Shown: positions 1 to 10,796 of the stretch, one piece after another
Numbering within the stretch: position 1 is the stretch's first letter
How the letters are laid out: every line of letters starts with the position of its first letter
NCBI RefSeq assembly: GCF_036336025.1
Contig: NZ_JAYKKE010000004.1
Coordinates: 24,477 to 88,476, forward strand
Source: Stomatohabitans albus
GTDB lineage: Bacteria; Actinomycetota; Nitriliruptoria; Euzebyales; Euzebyaceae
Length of the DNA stretch: 64,000 nt
Reading direction: 5' to 3'
Notes under the pieces: generated by a model
Databases searched by the model: none
The model's input: only the letters and a program-made list of their open reading frames with translations
What the model was told of the DNA's origin: nothing
Made by a program: the position numbers and the translations under genes

Positions 1-7
1 TGATCAC

Positions 8-571
8 TCATGAGGAGAGCCTACCGGCCCCTCCGGTGTGTACATCAATCCATTCAAGTACGGGATCAATTTCGGCGAGATCTACGAGGTCAATACCACC
101 TTCAGCCGCATTAATAAATCGGCGTTCTTGGTTTGTGAGCACCGGCTTACGTTTCAAATTGGCTGCCAAGAACCGCGTGAGCATCCGGTCAGTAACGCCC
201 AATTCACGCGGTTCGAGTGCCCCAAGTAAATCAAACTCTGTCATTGACCTGGCATGAGACGCCAGTTCAGATCGTGTAATCGCCTCTCGCCGATCATCAC
301 TTTCAGGATCTGTCAGCCCAACCGTAACAAGGGCAACATCCTTTTGAGTGATCAGCGAGGCAATCGTTGGTGCTTGACGAATAACTTCAAGTGTGCCTTT
401 GTAGATGCTTGAGACGATAACCACCACTTGTGCTGCAGCGAGTACGTCAAGATCCAATGCGTCCGCATCTATGACTTGTTCTTCTTGGCCATCGTGCACA
501 CTCGCGGCAATAGCTCGCGCTACCTTGTGCGCTGACCCATGCCTGGAGGCTGCAACAATAGAGAGCGTCAT
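8..571 (-). CDS. Flavodoxin-like (HemG-type) protein
   Basis: A 187-residue protein resembling flavodoxin-domain proteins of the menaquinone-dependent protoporphyrinogen oxidase (HemG) type. The N-terminal strand followed by SRHGSAHKVA (residues 9-18) is in the place of the FMN phosphate-binding loop, and a second strand with a VVIVSSIYKG segment around residue 55 fits the second flavin loop. An upstream in-frame ATG exists at 586, but AAAGGA sits just before the ATG at 571, so I chose the shorter form. Its role is not certain: it could oxidise a porphyrinogen or be a general FMN electron carrier. No heme genes are visible next to it. Confidence 0.7.
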   Translation of the reverse strand: MTLSIVAASRHGSAHKVARAIAASVHDGQEEQVIDADALDLDVLAAAQVVVIVSSIYKGTLEVIRQAPTIASLITQKDVALVTVGLTDPESDDRREAITRSELASHARSMTEFDLLGALEPRELGVTDRMLTRFLAANLKRKPVLTNQERRFINAAEGGIDLVDLAEIDPVLEWIDVHTGGAGRLSS

Positions 572-674
572 CTTTTTTCCTTTCATCCAGAGAAAAAGAT
601 AGGCGATATTCCTGCGCTATAGCGCCGTCATTAGACCTAATTAGGCACCTAAAAGACCTGATGAATCAGGGCAC

Positions 675-1469
675 TTACAGACCGGTGATACTCATATATA
701 ATCGGGCGATTTGATTTCCAACGATGATGGCGGCAAAGGCTCCTATGACTAAGCCAGGACCAAACGGCATGGGAACTCGTCGTTTAAATCCGTGTTTTGC
801 CATGGTGGTGATGCCCCAGCCAACCCCGACAAAGAGGGCGAGAAAATAGCCCACGATGACAGGCCCGATACCAAGGTAACCCAAGGTAATACCCATTGGA
901 ATCGCATATTTCACGTCCCCCATACCCATGCCAGATGGACGGATTCTGTGAGCAATATAGAGAATGCCGGCTAAGAATACGGGGCCAAACAGCATGGACC
1001 AAAACCGACTCGTCTCCCCGTGAAACAACGCAGCAGCGCTGAACAATACCAGTGTGGTACCCATCAACGGGACGGTTATCGCATTAGGTAAGCGGAAGGT
1101 GTCAATATCAATAACCAGCAGGCACATGCTGGCAAAGACAAACGCCAATATGCCTGGTAGGGCATAGAGGTCACCAATACTGGCAAACCAATAGCTATAC
1201 CCCCCAAAGAGAAGCGCCATAACACCTTCAACGATCGGATAACGAGCAGAGATCGCGGTATGACAAGACCGACATTTCCCACCCAGCAAGAGATAACTCA
1301 ATATGGGGATATTGTCCCGCCATCCGATCTGGTGGCCACAGTGTGGGCAGGCAGAGGGCGGAGATACCACGCTTTCACCCTTGGGAACACGCGCAATCAC
1401 TACGTTGGCAAAGCTCCCCAGTAGTAGCCCAAACAGGCCTCCGATGAGTGCAATGATGAGCGGTGACAT
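675..1469 (-). CDS. Prepilin peptidase (type IV leader peptidase, A24 family)
   Basis: A 264-residue polytopic membrane aspartyl protease that cleaves prepilin leader peptides and, in bifunctional forms, N-methylates the new terminus. The cytoplasmic loop carries the zinc pair CPHC (41-44) and CRSC (66-69) of the long enzyme form. The two active-site aspartates are seen in VIDIDTFRLP (about 121-123) and in GMGDVKY (about 185). The start at 1469 follows AAAGGA with proper spacing; an in-frame extension to 1517 lacks a Shine-Dalgarno. No pilin or pilus assembly gene is in this window, so its substrates (Tad or type IV pilins, competence pilins) must be encoded elsewhere. Confidence 0.9.
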   Translation of the reverse strand: MSPLIIALIGGLFGLLLGSFANVVIARVPKGESVVSPPSACPHCGHQIGWRDNIPILSYLLLGGKCRSCHTAISARYPIVEGVMALLFGGYSYWFASIGDLYALPGILAFVFASMCLLVIDIDTFRLPNAITVPLMGTTLVLFSAAALFHGETSRFWSMLFGPVFLAGILYIAHRIRPSGMGMGDVKYAIPMGITLGYLGIGPVIVGYFLALFVGVGWGITTMAKHGFKRRVPMPFGPGLVIGAFAAIIVGNQIARLYMSITGL

Positions 1470-1520
1470 GGGCTTTCCTTTGTGTAGAACATTTAGCGAT
1501 ACAAGGCGGCAGTCCATTGA

Positions 1521-1526
1521 TAGCGT
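1521..1526 (+). promoter_or_regulatory. Putative -10 box for leaderless proA
   Basis: TAGCGT lies 6 nt before the proA ATG and no usable Shine-Dalgarno is present, so the transcript may begin at or next to the start codon. It is one of several similar arrangements in the window. Confidence 0.35.
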
Positions 1527-1532
1527 AGGGGC

Positions 1533-3017
1533 ATGACGCCTTTGGAATCATTAGAACCTGGCCAGCGCGTGATCGTCGGAGGTGACCGTGTGGTCACGGT
1601 CTCTGATGAGCTCGCGGCAGCTTTTGCACCCGGAGATGCTTTATTTGTGACCTCCCTAGGGGAGTTGGTCCATGTCCCCGCCGGACCGCGTAATGCAGCC
1701 GCAACGGCGGTTGATGGTGCCGTTACTGCCTTTAGTCGGATGGCAACCGTGACAGATGAGCAGATTAGTACCTTCTTCCTCGCATTTGCCGATGCGTTAG
1801 CCGATGACAGGACCTTCGCACCTATTGCAGCAGCGAATGCAGATGATGTGGCATTGGCCAGATCCTTGGGTCAGTCCACTGTCCGGCTCGTGCTCAGCGA
1901 AACTATGCGTGATGACATGATTGCTGGCCTACGCGGGTGGGCACATCTAACAACACACGAAGAGCCACTGAGCACCATTCCTCACGCCCAAGGGTGGGAA
2001 GTTACCTTGCATAAAGCACCATTGGGTGTCGTTGGCTTTGTGTTTGAAGGTCGCCCAAACGTATTTGCCGATGCGTGTGGCGTCTTACGTACGGGAAATA
2101 CTGTTGTATTCCGTATAGGGAGTGCGGCGCTTGGCACGGCGCGGGCTGTCTTGAAATATGCACTTGAACCGGCCATTCAGGCTGCTGGTCTTCCCGCAGG
2201 CTGTGTGGGATTGGTTGATTCAGCAACCCGTGAGGCTGGATATGCCCTGGTTAGTGATGACCGGTTGGGGCTTGTCGTGGTGCGCGGGTCAGGACGTGCG
2301 GTTCGGATGCTGGGCGATGTAGCGAGGAGCGCGGGGAACCAAGTGTCGTTACATGGGCGCGGTGGTGCGTGGATGTTGATTGCACCTGGAGCAGACCCGG
2401 AACGGGTCCGTGGAGCCATTTGGCGAAGCTTAGACCGCAAAGTGTGCAATACCTTAAATACGATTGTGTTGATTGGCCAAACCCATGCCGATGCGGTCCT
2501 TGCTGGCCTTGAAGATGCCCAATCGAAGGCCGGGAAAGCCCTGAAGCTACATGTCCACGCCAGTGCTGACCACCTATTTGGCCCACAGTGGCGGGCAGAA
2601 GTTCCTATTGCACGTAGTGAAGGCGATGTCATTGAACCCCAACTGGACGCCATTGAAACGGATGCTATCGGGGATGAATGGGAATGGGAACACTCACCTG
2701 AGGTGACCGTGGTGATGGCTGAAACAGCTGAGGAAGCGACCACCTGGCTAAATACCTACTCCCCTGCCTTTGTGGTGAGCGTGCTCAGCGATGACAACCA
2801 AGAAGCTGAAGCCATCCGTGCCCAAGTGAATGCTCCCTTTGTAGGGAATGATTTTACCCGTTGGGTAGATGGCCAATATGCCCTTAATGAACCCGAACTG
2901 GGATTAGGGAACTGGGAATTGGGGCGTCAAATCGGCCGCGGGGCCTTACTGACAGGCGCAGGGGTCTATACAGTCCAAACTCGCGCCCATATGGACGCGA
3001 GGGATATTCACCGGTAA
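1533..3017 (+). CDS. proA: Glutamate-5-semialdehyde dehydrogenase (ProA) with N-terminal extension
   Basis: A 494-residue aldehyde-dehydrogenase-fold enzyme expected to reduce gamma-glutamyl phosphate to glutamate-5-semialdehyde in proline synthesis. Family signatures include GVVGFVFEGRPNV (165-177), VVRGSGRAV (249-257) and the catalytic cysteine C305 in RKVCNTLNTI. Family members are usually near 415 residues. The difference is an extra N-terminal stretch of about 58 residues (around residues 8-50, GQRVIVGGDRV to GELVHVPA) that looks like a small beta domain. No glutamate 5-kinase gene (proB) is next to it. The gene is divergent from the prepilin peptidase gene and convergent with gyrB. Substrate is assigned from the family. 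Confidence 0.82.
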   Translation: MTPLESLEPGQRVIVGGDRVVTVSDELAAAFAPGDALFVTSLGELVHVPAGPRNAAATAVDGAVTAFSRMATVTDEQISTFFLAFADALADDRTFAPIAAANADDVALARSLGQSTVRLVLSETMRDDMIAGLRGWAHLTTHEEPLSTIPHAQGWEVTLHKAPLGVVGFVFEGRPNVFADACGVLRTGNTVVFRIGSAALGTARAVLKYALEPAIQAAGLPAGCVGLVDSATREAGYALVSDDRLGLVVVRGSGRAVRMLGDVARSAGNQVSLHGRGGAWMLIAPGADPERVRGAIWRSLDRKVCNTLNTIVLIGQTHADAVLAGLEDAQSKAGKALKLHVHASADHLFGPQWRAEVPIARSEGDVIEPQLDAIETDAIGDEWEWEHSPEVTVVMAETAEEATTWLNTYSPAFVVSVLSDDNQEAEAIRAQVNAPFVGNDFTRWVDGQYALNEPELGLGNWELGRQIGRGALLTGAGVYTVQTRAHMDARDIHR

Positions 3018-3046
3018 GGCTAGGCCCGGCCACTGGACTGCGGTAT

Positions 3047-5017
<1,971 letters not shown>

Positions 5018-5071
5018 TTACCTCATCAAGCGAGCCAGCACAGACAAAAGTCGTTCGTTGAAGGGCGCCCC

Positions 5072-6208
5072 TTACGTGTGGGTAAGGAAGGCTTTGAGCT
5101 GGTCAAACCCTGGCCGAATATCGGCAACTGGCATCCACTCACCTGCTTGATGGGCTTGGTCACCGGGTGCTGGAGAAAAGTTCAGGGCAGGAACACCGAT
5201 TGCATTGAACCGTGCTACATCAGTCCATGCTTGTTTGGGTGCCACATCCACGCCAAATGCATCAATTAATGCACTAACCATGGCATTGTTTCGTCGGGGA
5301 GGGCAGGGAAGAGCTCGGTCAACAATGGCGACAGATAACGGCTCATCCCCAGTCCAAAAGGCATTGATACGTTCAATGAACTGTGCTTCGGCTTCTTCGA
5401 TTGTTTTATCCGGGGCAAAGCGATAGTTCACATTAACCACAAATGAACCTGGCACAATATTGCGGGCATTGTCGGTGTAGGCCTGCGTGGGAGTCATCAC
5501 TTCTTTCCAGGTCAACCCGTCAATCGTAACCTCAACTAGGTCAACATCCTTCCATTTCGCCAACCACTCCCCCGCATGGGTCAAGGCGTTGTGCCCTTGC
5601 CATGGCCGCGCTGAATGAGCTTGGACACCTGGGAAGGTAACCAGTGCATGGAGAGCACCCATACAACCCAATTGCACCTGGCCATCGGTAGGTTCTCCAA
5701 TAATGGCTAGCGCTGTATCAGCTAACCCTGGAACTGCATTGAGCACTTGAGCCAACTCATTCGCCTCAGCCGGACCCTCTTCACCAGCGTAAGCCACCAA
5801 CACCATGCGATACGGGCCGTTCCGACAATCCTCGTCAATGAAAGCCTGCATGAGGACCCCAAGGCCAGCTTTCATATCACTGACACCCCGACCAACGATA
5901 ACGGGCTGGCCATCACGCTCTTCGAGCCGTGCCAGACGATCGTGCTCCGTAGGTGGGACAACATCGGTATGGCCCACTAATGCAACAACCGGTCGGGGGT
6001 CGTCAAGGTCACCGGGAGGGCTCATCACAAGAGAATGCCCGACCCGCATTACCATGTCGCCTCGGCTAGCCGCCCATTGGGCGATCCAGTCCGCAATCAG
6101 CCCCTCATCACCTGTAACACAGGGCCGGATGAGGAGTTCACCAATTAAATCAATCAGATCATCCCCGGTTGAGGACCATTCGGTTACTGGTGCGGACAAG
6201 GATTCCAT
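5072..6208 (-). CDS. dapE: Succinyl-diaminopimelate desuccinylase
   Basis: A 378-residue M20-family zinc hydrolase that removes succinate from N-succinyl-LL-diaminopimelate. Metal and catalytic motifs: VGHTDVVPP (H80, D82), GRGVSDMKAG (D111) and the Glu-Glu pair E142/E143 in AYAGEEGP. An insert dimerisation domain follows and a C-terminal HQAGEW segment carries the last metal histidine. The ATG directly abuts the dapD stop codon, so the two are very likely translationally coupled. With dapC and dapD just upstream it completes the succinylase branch toward meso-DAP and lysine; dapF is about 32 kb away in this window. Confidence 0.93.
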   Translation of the reverse strand: MESLSAPVTEWSSTGDDLIDLIGELLIRPCVTGDEGLIADWIAQWAASRGDMVMRVGHSLVMSPPGDLDDPRPVVALVGHTDVVPPTEHDRLARLEERDGQPVIVGRGVSDMKAGLGVLMQAFIDEDCRNGPYRMVLVAYAGEEGPAEANELAQVLNAVPGLADTALAIIGEPTDGQVQLGCMGALHALVTFPGVQAHSARPWQGHNALTHAGEWLAKWKDVDLVEVTIDGLTWKEVMTPTQAYTDNARNIVPGSFVVNVNYRFAPDKTIEEAEAQFIERINAFWTGDEPLSVAIVDRALPCPPRRNNAMVSALIDAFGVDVAPKQAWTDVARFNAIGVPALNFSPAPGDQAHQAGEWMPVADIRPGFDQLKAFLTHT

Positions 6209-7027
6209 CTAGACCGAGACTCCAAAGTTACGAAGGGCATCGTTCAGACTTGTTTTTTCATCTGTTGCCGCTGACCGTTTCCCGATAATCAACGCGGCAG
6301 GTATACCAAAGTCGCCAGCAGGGTACGTTTTGGTTCGCATCCCTGGTATGACTACAGAACGTTCAGGTACCTCACCTTGGTACTCAACTGGTTCGTCACC
6401 CGTCACATCAATAATTTTGGTTGAGCCAGTGATCGTGACCCCAGCACCAAGTACCGCACCTTCACGGACACGCACCCCTTCGACCACGATGCATCGGCTT
6501 CCAATAAAGCAGTTGTCTTCAATGATGACTGGACGAGCCCCGGGAGGTTCGAGGACCCCACCGATACCAACGCCACCGGACAAATGCACATTGGATCCTA
6601 TCTGAGCACAAGACCCCACCGTGGCCCAGGTATCAACCATTGTGCCCGTCCCAACATAGGCCCCGATATTCACGTAGGACGGCATGAGCACCGCCCCGGC
6701 TTCTATAAATGCCCCACGACGGACCGTTGCGGGGGGAACAACGCGCACCCCTGCTTGGGCATAGTGACGTTTCAAGGGCACTTTGTCGTGGTATTCAAAT
6801 GGACCAAGCTCAATCGTTTCCATATCCCAAAACCCGAACGCCATGAGCACGGCTTGTTTAACCCAGGTATTCACCACCCATTGGTCACCGTCGCGTTGGG
6901 CGACACGGATTGATCCTGCGTCTAGGAGGTCGATCGTTTCGAGTACAGCCGTTTTAACGTCGTCGGTACGCTCGCCAGATTCCCATGCGGCACTGACGGT
7001 GGATTCGATTGCCTTTAAATCAGTCAT
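6209..7027 (-). CDS. dapD: 2,3,4,5-tetrahydropyridine-2,6-dicarboxylate N-succinyltransferase
   Basis: A 272-residue trimeric acyltransferase transferring succinyl from succinyl-CoA to tetrahydrodipicolinate. The N-terminal helical part is followed by a left-handed beta helix of hexapeptide repeats (for example the segment PSYVNIGAYVGTGTMVDTWA and onward). The reading frame is open upstream to 7324, but the ATG at 7027 has GGATGGAG just before it and gives the usual family length (E. coli enzyme 274 residues), so I chose it. This is the E. coli-type DapD rather than the longer mycobacterial type. It lies between dapC (115 nt gap) and dapE (no gap) on the same strand. Confidence 0.93.
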   Translation of the reverse strand: MTDLKAIESTVSAAWESGERTDDVKTAVLETIDLLDAGSIRVAQRDGDQWVVNTWVKQAVLMAFGFWDMETIELGPFEYHDKVPLKRHYAQAGVRVVPPATVRRGAFIEAGAVLMPSYVNIGAYVGTGTMVDTWATVGSCAQIGSNVHLSGGVGIGGVLEPPGARPVIIEDNCFIGSRCIVVEGVRVREGAVLGAGVTITGSTKIIDVTGDEPVEYQGEVPERSVVIPGMRTKTYPAGDFGIPAALIIGKRSAATDEKTSLNDALRNFGVSV

Positions 7028-7142
7028 AGCTCCATCCTGCATGTCTACTAGCGCTTTGCTTGTGGTTTTTAGGATTAACCCCCAGCCCACGGCGACGCAT
7101 GGCATGAAAGGGCAATGGTCCACCTGACGAGCATAAATGCCT

Positions 7143-8330
7143 TTACGAGGGAATCTCACCCAATGTGATACCGGCTTCCCAAGTGGCACAGGCTGCTTCA
7201 CAGCCAGGGACATCGGGAACAAGCGCAAGGCGAATATATCCCGATCCTGCCGACCCAAATGCAGATCCTGGACTCGCAATAATGCGTTTCGCAAGTAGGG
7301 CATCTGCATACGCACGATCATCACCGCCGGGCACCTTCACCCACTGGTAGAAGGTGGCCTGAGAGCCGCTGGTTTCTAGGCCAACCCGATCAAAAAATGC
7401 GCGCATGACCTGGCGTTTAGCCTCAAAAATCTCACGGCGTGCCGCCACATGGCTTTCATCTCCCCATGCGGTGATAGCTGCAGCTTGAATGAAGTCGGGG
7501 CTCGCAGTTCCGATATTGGGGCGCATTATGCCAAGCTTGGCAATAAGGCGTTCGTCACCAATCATCGCTCCTGAGCGGTACCCGGTCATACCTGAGCGCT
7601 TGGATAGTGAGAAGCACACAAGGAGTCCGGTCAAGTCACCATCAGCAGCTTGTAATAGGCTCACAGGAGGGGTGTCATGTGGCCGGTAAATATCGACATA
7701 GCACTCGTCACTGCCCAATACGAACCCATGGTTGCGAGCCGTCGCAATTTGTGTGCGGTAATAGTCAAGGTCCACCACTGCACCCGTTGGATTATGGGGG
7801 TAGTTCAACCACGCAATGAACGCTTGATCAAGACGACTGGGTGTGAGTGTGTCAAGCTCAAGTTTCCAGTCATTGTCTGGCACCAAGTCTACCGGGTCAC
7901 TCGTGCCCCCAGCGAATAGAGCGCCACGTTCATACGGCTGATAGCCGGGTGCACCCCAAATAGCGGCATGTTTGCGCGCCCCAGGAGCGGTCAAGGCAAG
8001 TGGAGTGTGGAAGATACCTTCTTTTAGCCCACTGGTCGGTTGAATCTGGGTATCCGGATTGACCTCGACGCCAAAACGTTGCATTACCCACGTTGCAATG
8101 GCGGCGCGCAGGGCAGGCTGTCCAGTTGCGCTGGGGTATTGACTGGTGGGTGTAACGGCATCCTTCAGTGCATCACGAATACGTTGATCGGTTGGTTCAA
8201 CCGGATCACCGATAGAAAAGTCATGGACAGGGCCATTGCCATCACGACGCAATGATCGTGCCTTATCAGCAAACGCCGTCAGTGGATATACGCCGAGACG
8301 GTCAAAGAGTGGATTCGTTGGTAGCTCCAT
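7143..8330 (-). CDS. dapC: Succinyldiaminopimelate aminotransferase
   Basis: A 395-residue fold-type I, PLP-dependent aminotransferase placed at the head of the dapC-dapD-dapE cluster, which points to N-succinyl-2-amino-6-ketopimelate as substrate. PLP contacts seen: N180 in NYPHNPTG, D208 in SDECYVD and the Schiff-base lysine K244 in SLSKRSGMTGYRSG. The frame is open to 8441 but the ATG at 8330 has AGAGG in front and begins with the usual PLFDRLGVYPL block. Another class I aminotransferase activity cannot be excluded from sequence alone, but the context is strong. Confidence 0.88.
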   Translation of the reverse strand: MELPTNPLFDRLGVYPLTAFADKARSLRRDGNGPVHDFSIGDPVEPTDQRIRDALKDAVTPTSQYPSATGQPALRAAIATWVMQRFGVEVNPDTQIQPTSGLKEGIFHTPLALTAPGARKHAAIWGAPGYQPYERGALFAGGTSDPVDLVPDNDWKLELDTLTPSRLDQAFIAWLNYPHNPTGAVVDLDYYRTQIATARNHGFVLGSDECYVDIYRPHDTPPVSLLQAADGDLTGLLVCFSLSKRSGMTGYRSGAMIGDERLIAKLGIMRPNIGTASPDFIQAAAITAWGDESHVAARREIFEAKRQVMRAFFDRVGLETSGSQATFYQWVKVPGGDDRAYADALLAKRIIASPGSAFGSAGSGYIRLALVPDVPGCEAACATWEAGITLGEIPS

Positions 8331-8387
8331 ACCTCTAGTCTCTCTGCTCACACCGAAGATGGCCAGATTAGGCTGCAGAAGGAAACC

Positions 8388-8400
8388 GATAATCGTTATC
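8388..8400. promoter_or_regulatory. Imperfect GATAAT...GTTATC dyad upstream of dapC
   Basis: GATAATCGTTATC is an imperfect inverted repeat (one mismatch) in the dapC/sigma-factor divergent region. It faintly resembles half of a Fur box. I cannot assign a regulator. Confidence 0.2.
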
Positions 8401-8556
8401 AGTTTACTGATAGGGCACGAAGACCATTGATTCCTGCCCACCTATACCTTCTCTTTAGTTACTTAGCGGTTTATTCACCAATCTTTTCCGTCTGGCAACT
8501 GTTGTTCGCCTTCTGAATCGTGTTTACTCAATGGACCACTGTTTTGGAGGTGCCAA

Positions 8557-9483
8557 TTGAAACGTATATCCCAAGCCGTACCCGATGACCTTTTGGACTT
8601 GTATTTCGGCTCGCTGGGGAGCGTTGAATTACTGACCGCTGAGGATGAGTGTGCATTAGCCCAACAGATTGAGGCAGGAATCGAAGCAGCGCAGCGTCTT
8701 CAACAAGCAGCAGATGCGGGTGAAGTGTTAGCACCTACTGATATGAGACGGTTGGAACGCCTCGTTGAAAACGGTGATCGAGCATTTGATCACTTCGTTG
8801 CGGCAAATCTTCGACTGGTCGTGAGCGTAGCTGCCAAGTTCAGCCGTCGTTCTAGCCTGGATCTCTGCGAACTCATCCAAGAAGGCAATCTTGGTTTGAT
8901 TCGGGCCGTAGAAAAATTTGATTGGCGTAAAGGCTTCAAGTTTTCTACCTACGCCACTTGGTGGATTCGCCAGGCCATTCAGCGTGGTGTAGCCAGCTCT
9001 GAACGTACGATCCGGTTACCCGTTGCCCTGCATGATGCCTTGATCAAGGTGCGTGCAGCACGTGCACGGTTAGAGGCATCAACTGGTGAAGAACCCACGA
9101 TTGAGGAACTGGCTGAAGCCACCCACCTCACCGCACATCGCATCCGCCGGGCACTTGAAGCCGACAAGCGCATGACAAGCCTTGATCGCAAAGTCGGAAC
9201 TGATGTTGACTCAAATGAAATGGGCGACTTCGTTGCAATCGCGCCTGATTCTCCGGCTGATACGGTCGTTGAAACAGAGTTCCATCGCACCGTATTGGCC
9301 CATGCACGTGAACACCTTGATGAACGGTCGTGGTATGTCATCACACGACGGTATGGACTCTTTGATACCGAGGTCATGACCCTTGATGCGCTTGGACAAG
9401 AACTCGGATTGAGTCGAGAGAGTGTACGTAAAATCGAGAGTCAAGCATTAAATCTCTTGCAGCGTGAACTCACCACCGTGTAG
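8557..9483 (+). CDS. RNA polymerase sigma-70 family factor (primary-like, group 2)
   Basis: A 308-residue sigma factor related to RpoD/SigA but lacking the long region 1.1. Region 1.2 is in residues 11-45. Regions 2.1-2.4 (77-150) include DLCELIQEGNLGLIRAVEKF and the -10 recognition part STYATWWIRQAIQRGV. Region 3 follows (about 160-215), and region 4.2 with its helix-turn-helix (LDALGQELGLSRESVRKIES) ends the protein. It starts with TTG, preceded by GGAGG at a 6 nt spacing, so the start is well supported. It is monocistronic and divergent from dapC. I read it as an alternative primary-like factor (HrdA/SigB type); whether it is the housekeeping factor cannot be told from here. Confidence 0.88.
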   Translation: MKRISQAVPDDLLDLYFGSLGSVELLTAEDECALAQQIEAGIEAAQRLQQAADAGEVLAPTDMRRLERLVENGDRAFDHFVAANLRLVVSVAAKFSRRSSLDLCELIQEGNLGLIRAVEKFDWRKGFKFSTYATWWIRQAIQRGVASSERTIRLPVALHDALIKVRAARARLEASTGEEPTIEELAEATHLTAHRIRRALEADKRMTSLDRKVGTDVDSNEMGDFVAIAPDSPADTVVETEFHRTVLAHAREHLDERSWYVITRRYGLFDTEVMTLDALGQELGLSRESVRKIESQALNLLQRELTTV

Positions 9484-9584
9484 GCGCACGTCACCGATCA
9501 AGCAAGACAAGTTGTAACTGATTTGCTTACTGATCGTCCCGGTCAGCCTGTGTACCTGTACGGGCAATATTGACGTCCCACTTC

Positions 9585-9590
9585 TATACT
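9585..9590 (+). promoter_or_regulatory. Putative -10 box for leaderless J-domain gene
   Basis: TATACT is followed by 7 nt and then the ATG. There is no Shine-Dalgarno. This fits leaderless transcription. Confidence 0.4.
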
Positions 9591-9597
9591 CGCCAAG

Positions 9598-9993
9598 ATG
9601 AATTGGTATGAGGTCCTCGGCGTGTCACCCGATGCCAGCCTCGTAGAAATTCGCCAGGCGCATCGCAGTATTGTGCGGGCCAGCCACCCCGATGTACTCG
9701 GCCATCGAGAGCATGAAGCCGAACTTCGTTTGGCTAATGCAGCCTGGGCGGTATTGAGCGATCCTCAACGACGGGCGTCCTTTGATTTAGCCCTGCAGCG
9801 TGGCATAGCGACCGCTGAGCCAGCGGATCCTAAACGCTTTGTCGTTTCAGATGATGATCTTATCCGAGTGATCACCCGCACTAAAGCCACGCAAGATCAG
9901 CGCACTAAAGAAATGGTCCGAATCGGAATCATCGGTGTTGTTATTTGCCTTGTATTGTTAATTTTCCTCAGCGGTATGGGTGCGACACCATAA
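9598..9993 (+). CDS. J-domain membrane protein
   Basis: A 131-residue protein with an N-terminal J domain (residues 2-65) carrying the HPD tripeptide at 30-32, which stimulates Hsp70 (DnaK) ATPase. There is no glycine/phenylalanine-rich or zinc region, so it is not a full DnaJ. A single membrane helix closes the protein (about 106-126), so the J domain should face the cytoplasm beside the membrane. The stop codon overlaps the probable -10 box of gpmA. It may recruit DnaK to a membrane process; client unknown. Confidence 0.78.
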   Translation: MNWYEVLGVSPDASLVEIRQAHRSIVRASHPDVLGHREHEAELRLANAAWAVLSDPQRRASFDLALQRGIATAEPADPKRFVVSDDDLIRVITRTKATQDQRTKEMVRIGIIGVVICLVLLIFLSGMGATP

Positions 9994-9996
9994 AAT
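9991..9996 (+). promoter_or_regulatory. Putative -10 box for leaderless gpmA
   Basis: TAAAAT begins with the stop codon of the J-domain gene and is 7 nt before the gpmA ATG, which lacks a Shine-Dalgarno. Confidence 0.35.
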
Positions 9997-10003
9997 ACGC
10001 GCA

Positions 10004-10618
10004 ATGAGCACCCTTATATTGATTCGTCATGGCCAGTCCGTTTGGAACCAAGAAAATCTGTTTACCGGTTGGGTAGACGTTGAACTATCCGATCAAGGCC
10101 GAGCAGAAGCTACCGCTGCTGGTGAGCGCTTGAAGGCCCTTGGATTACATGTAGATAAAGCCTTTACGTCTGGTCTTCGTCGTGCCCAAAATACCGGGCG
10201 ACTCGTCCTTGAAGCAATGGGCCAAGGCGACCTTGACCAAGAAGTTGCTTGGCAATTAAACGAACGGTATTACGGTGCCCTGGCTGGCCGGAATAAGAAG
10301 CAAACTGCAGAAGAGTTTGGCGAAGAACAGGTCCATATTTGGCGCCGCTCCTTCGATGTTCGTCCTCCGGCTGGCGAGAGCTTAAAAGACACGTTGGACC
10401 GTGTTCTCCCGTTCTTCAACGATCACATCATTCCTGCAACGAAAACATTTGATACCGTGCTGGTAAGTGCCCACGGCAACTCACTGCGTGCCATTGTCAA
10501 AGAACTTGATGGCATTAGTGACGACGATATTCCGGGTATGGAAATTGCGACTGGCGTTCCCCTCATTTACACGATGGAAGACGGAAAACCAACAAAGAAA
10601 GAAATCTGCGAAGCCTAA
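10004..10618 (+). CDS. gpmA: 2,3-bisphosphoglycerate-dependent phosphoglycerate mutase
   Basis: A 204-residue histidine phosphatase-superfamily enzyme interconverting 3- and 2-phosphoglycerate in glycolysis. The phosphorylated histidine is H9 in LIRHGQSVWN; LNERYYGALAGRNK holds the catalytic glutamate (about 84) and VLVSAHGNSLRA the second histidine. It is shorter than the E. coli enzyme (250 residues) because it lacks part of the C-terminal region, as in other short bacterial dPGMs. The frame opens at a GTG at 9980, but the ATG at 10004 starts the conserved strand. A terminator hairpin follows. Confidence 0.9.
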   Translation: MSTLILIRHGQSVWNQENLFTGWVDVELSDQGRAEATAAGERLKALGLHVDKAFTSGLRRAQNTGRLVLEAMGQGDLDQEVAWQLNERYYGALAGRNKKQTAEEFGEEQVHIWRRSFDVRPPAGESLKDTLDRVLPFFNDHIIPATKTFDTVLVSAHGNSLRAIVKELDGISDDDIPGMEIATGVPLIYTMEDGKPTKKEICEA

Positions 10619-10639
10619 TACCGTCTCGACTCTCCTATG

Positions 10640-10663
10640 CTGCCGCCTCACTGAAGGCGGCAG
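10640..10663 (+). terminator. Terminator after gpmA
   Basis: A perfect 9 bp GC-rich stem (CTGCCGCCT / AGGCGGCAG) with a 6 nt loop is followed by TTT, 21 nt after the gpmA stop. Confidence 0.65.
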
Positions 10664-10796
10664 TTTGCTATGTTCCCCGTTTTTTGTCATCTCAAAGACG
10701 GTTTTATGACAAGCAAAATGGTCTTTTGGCTCCCAAGTTGAGTATCTTACGATGTTCCGGTTAATCAGGTTCTTGTCTCACAGTGAATGGAGTTCT

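Noticed and set aside
2177..2743. A 188-codon minus-strand frame inside proA
   Set aside because: Ser/Arg-rich low-complexity antisense of a clear enzyme gene.
7028..7324. The 99-codon upstream extension of dapD
   Set aside because: No family similarity, and a good Shine-Dalgarno marks the shorter start; it overlaps the end of dapC.
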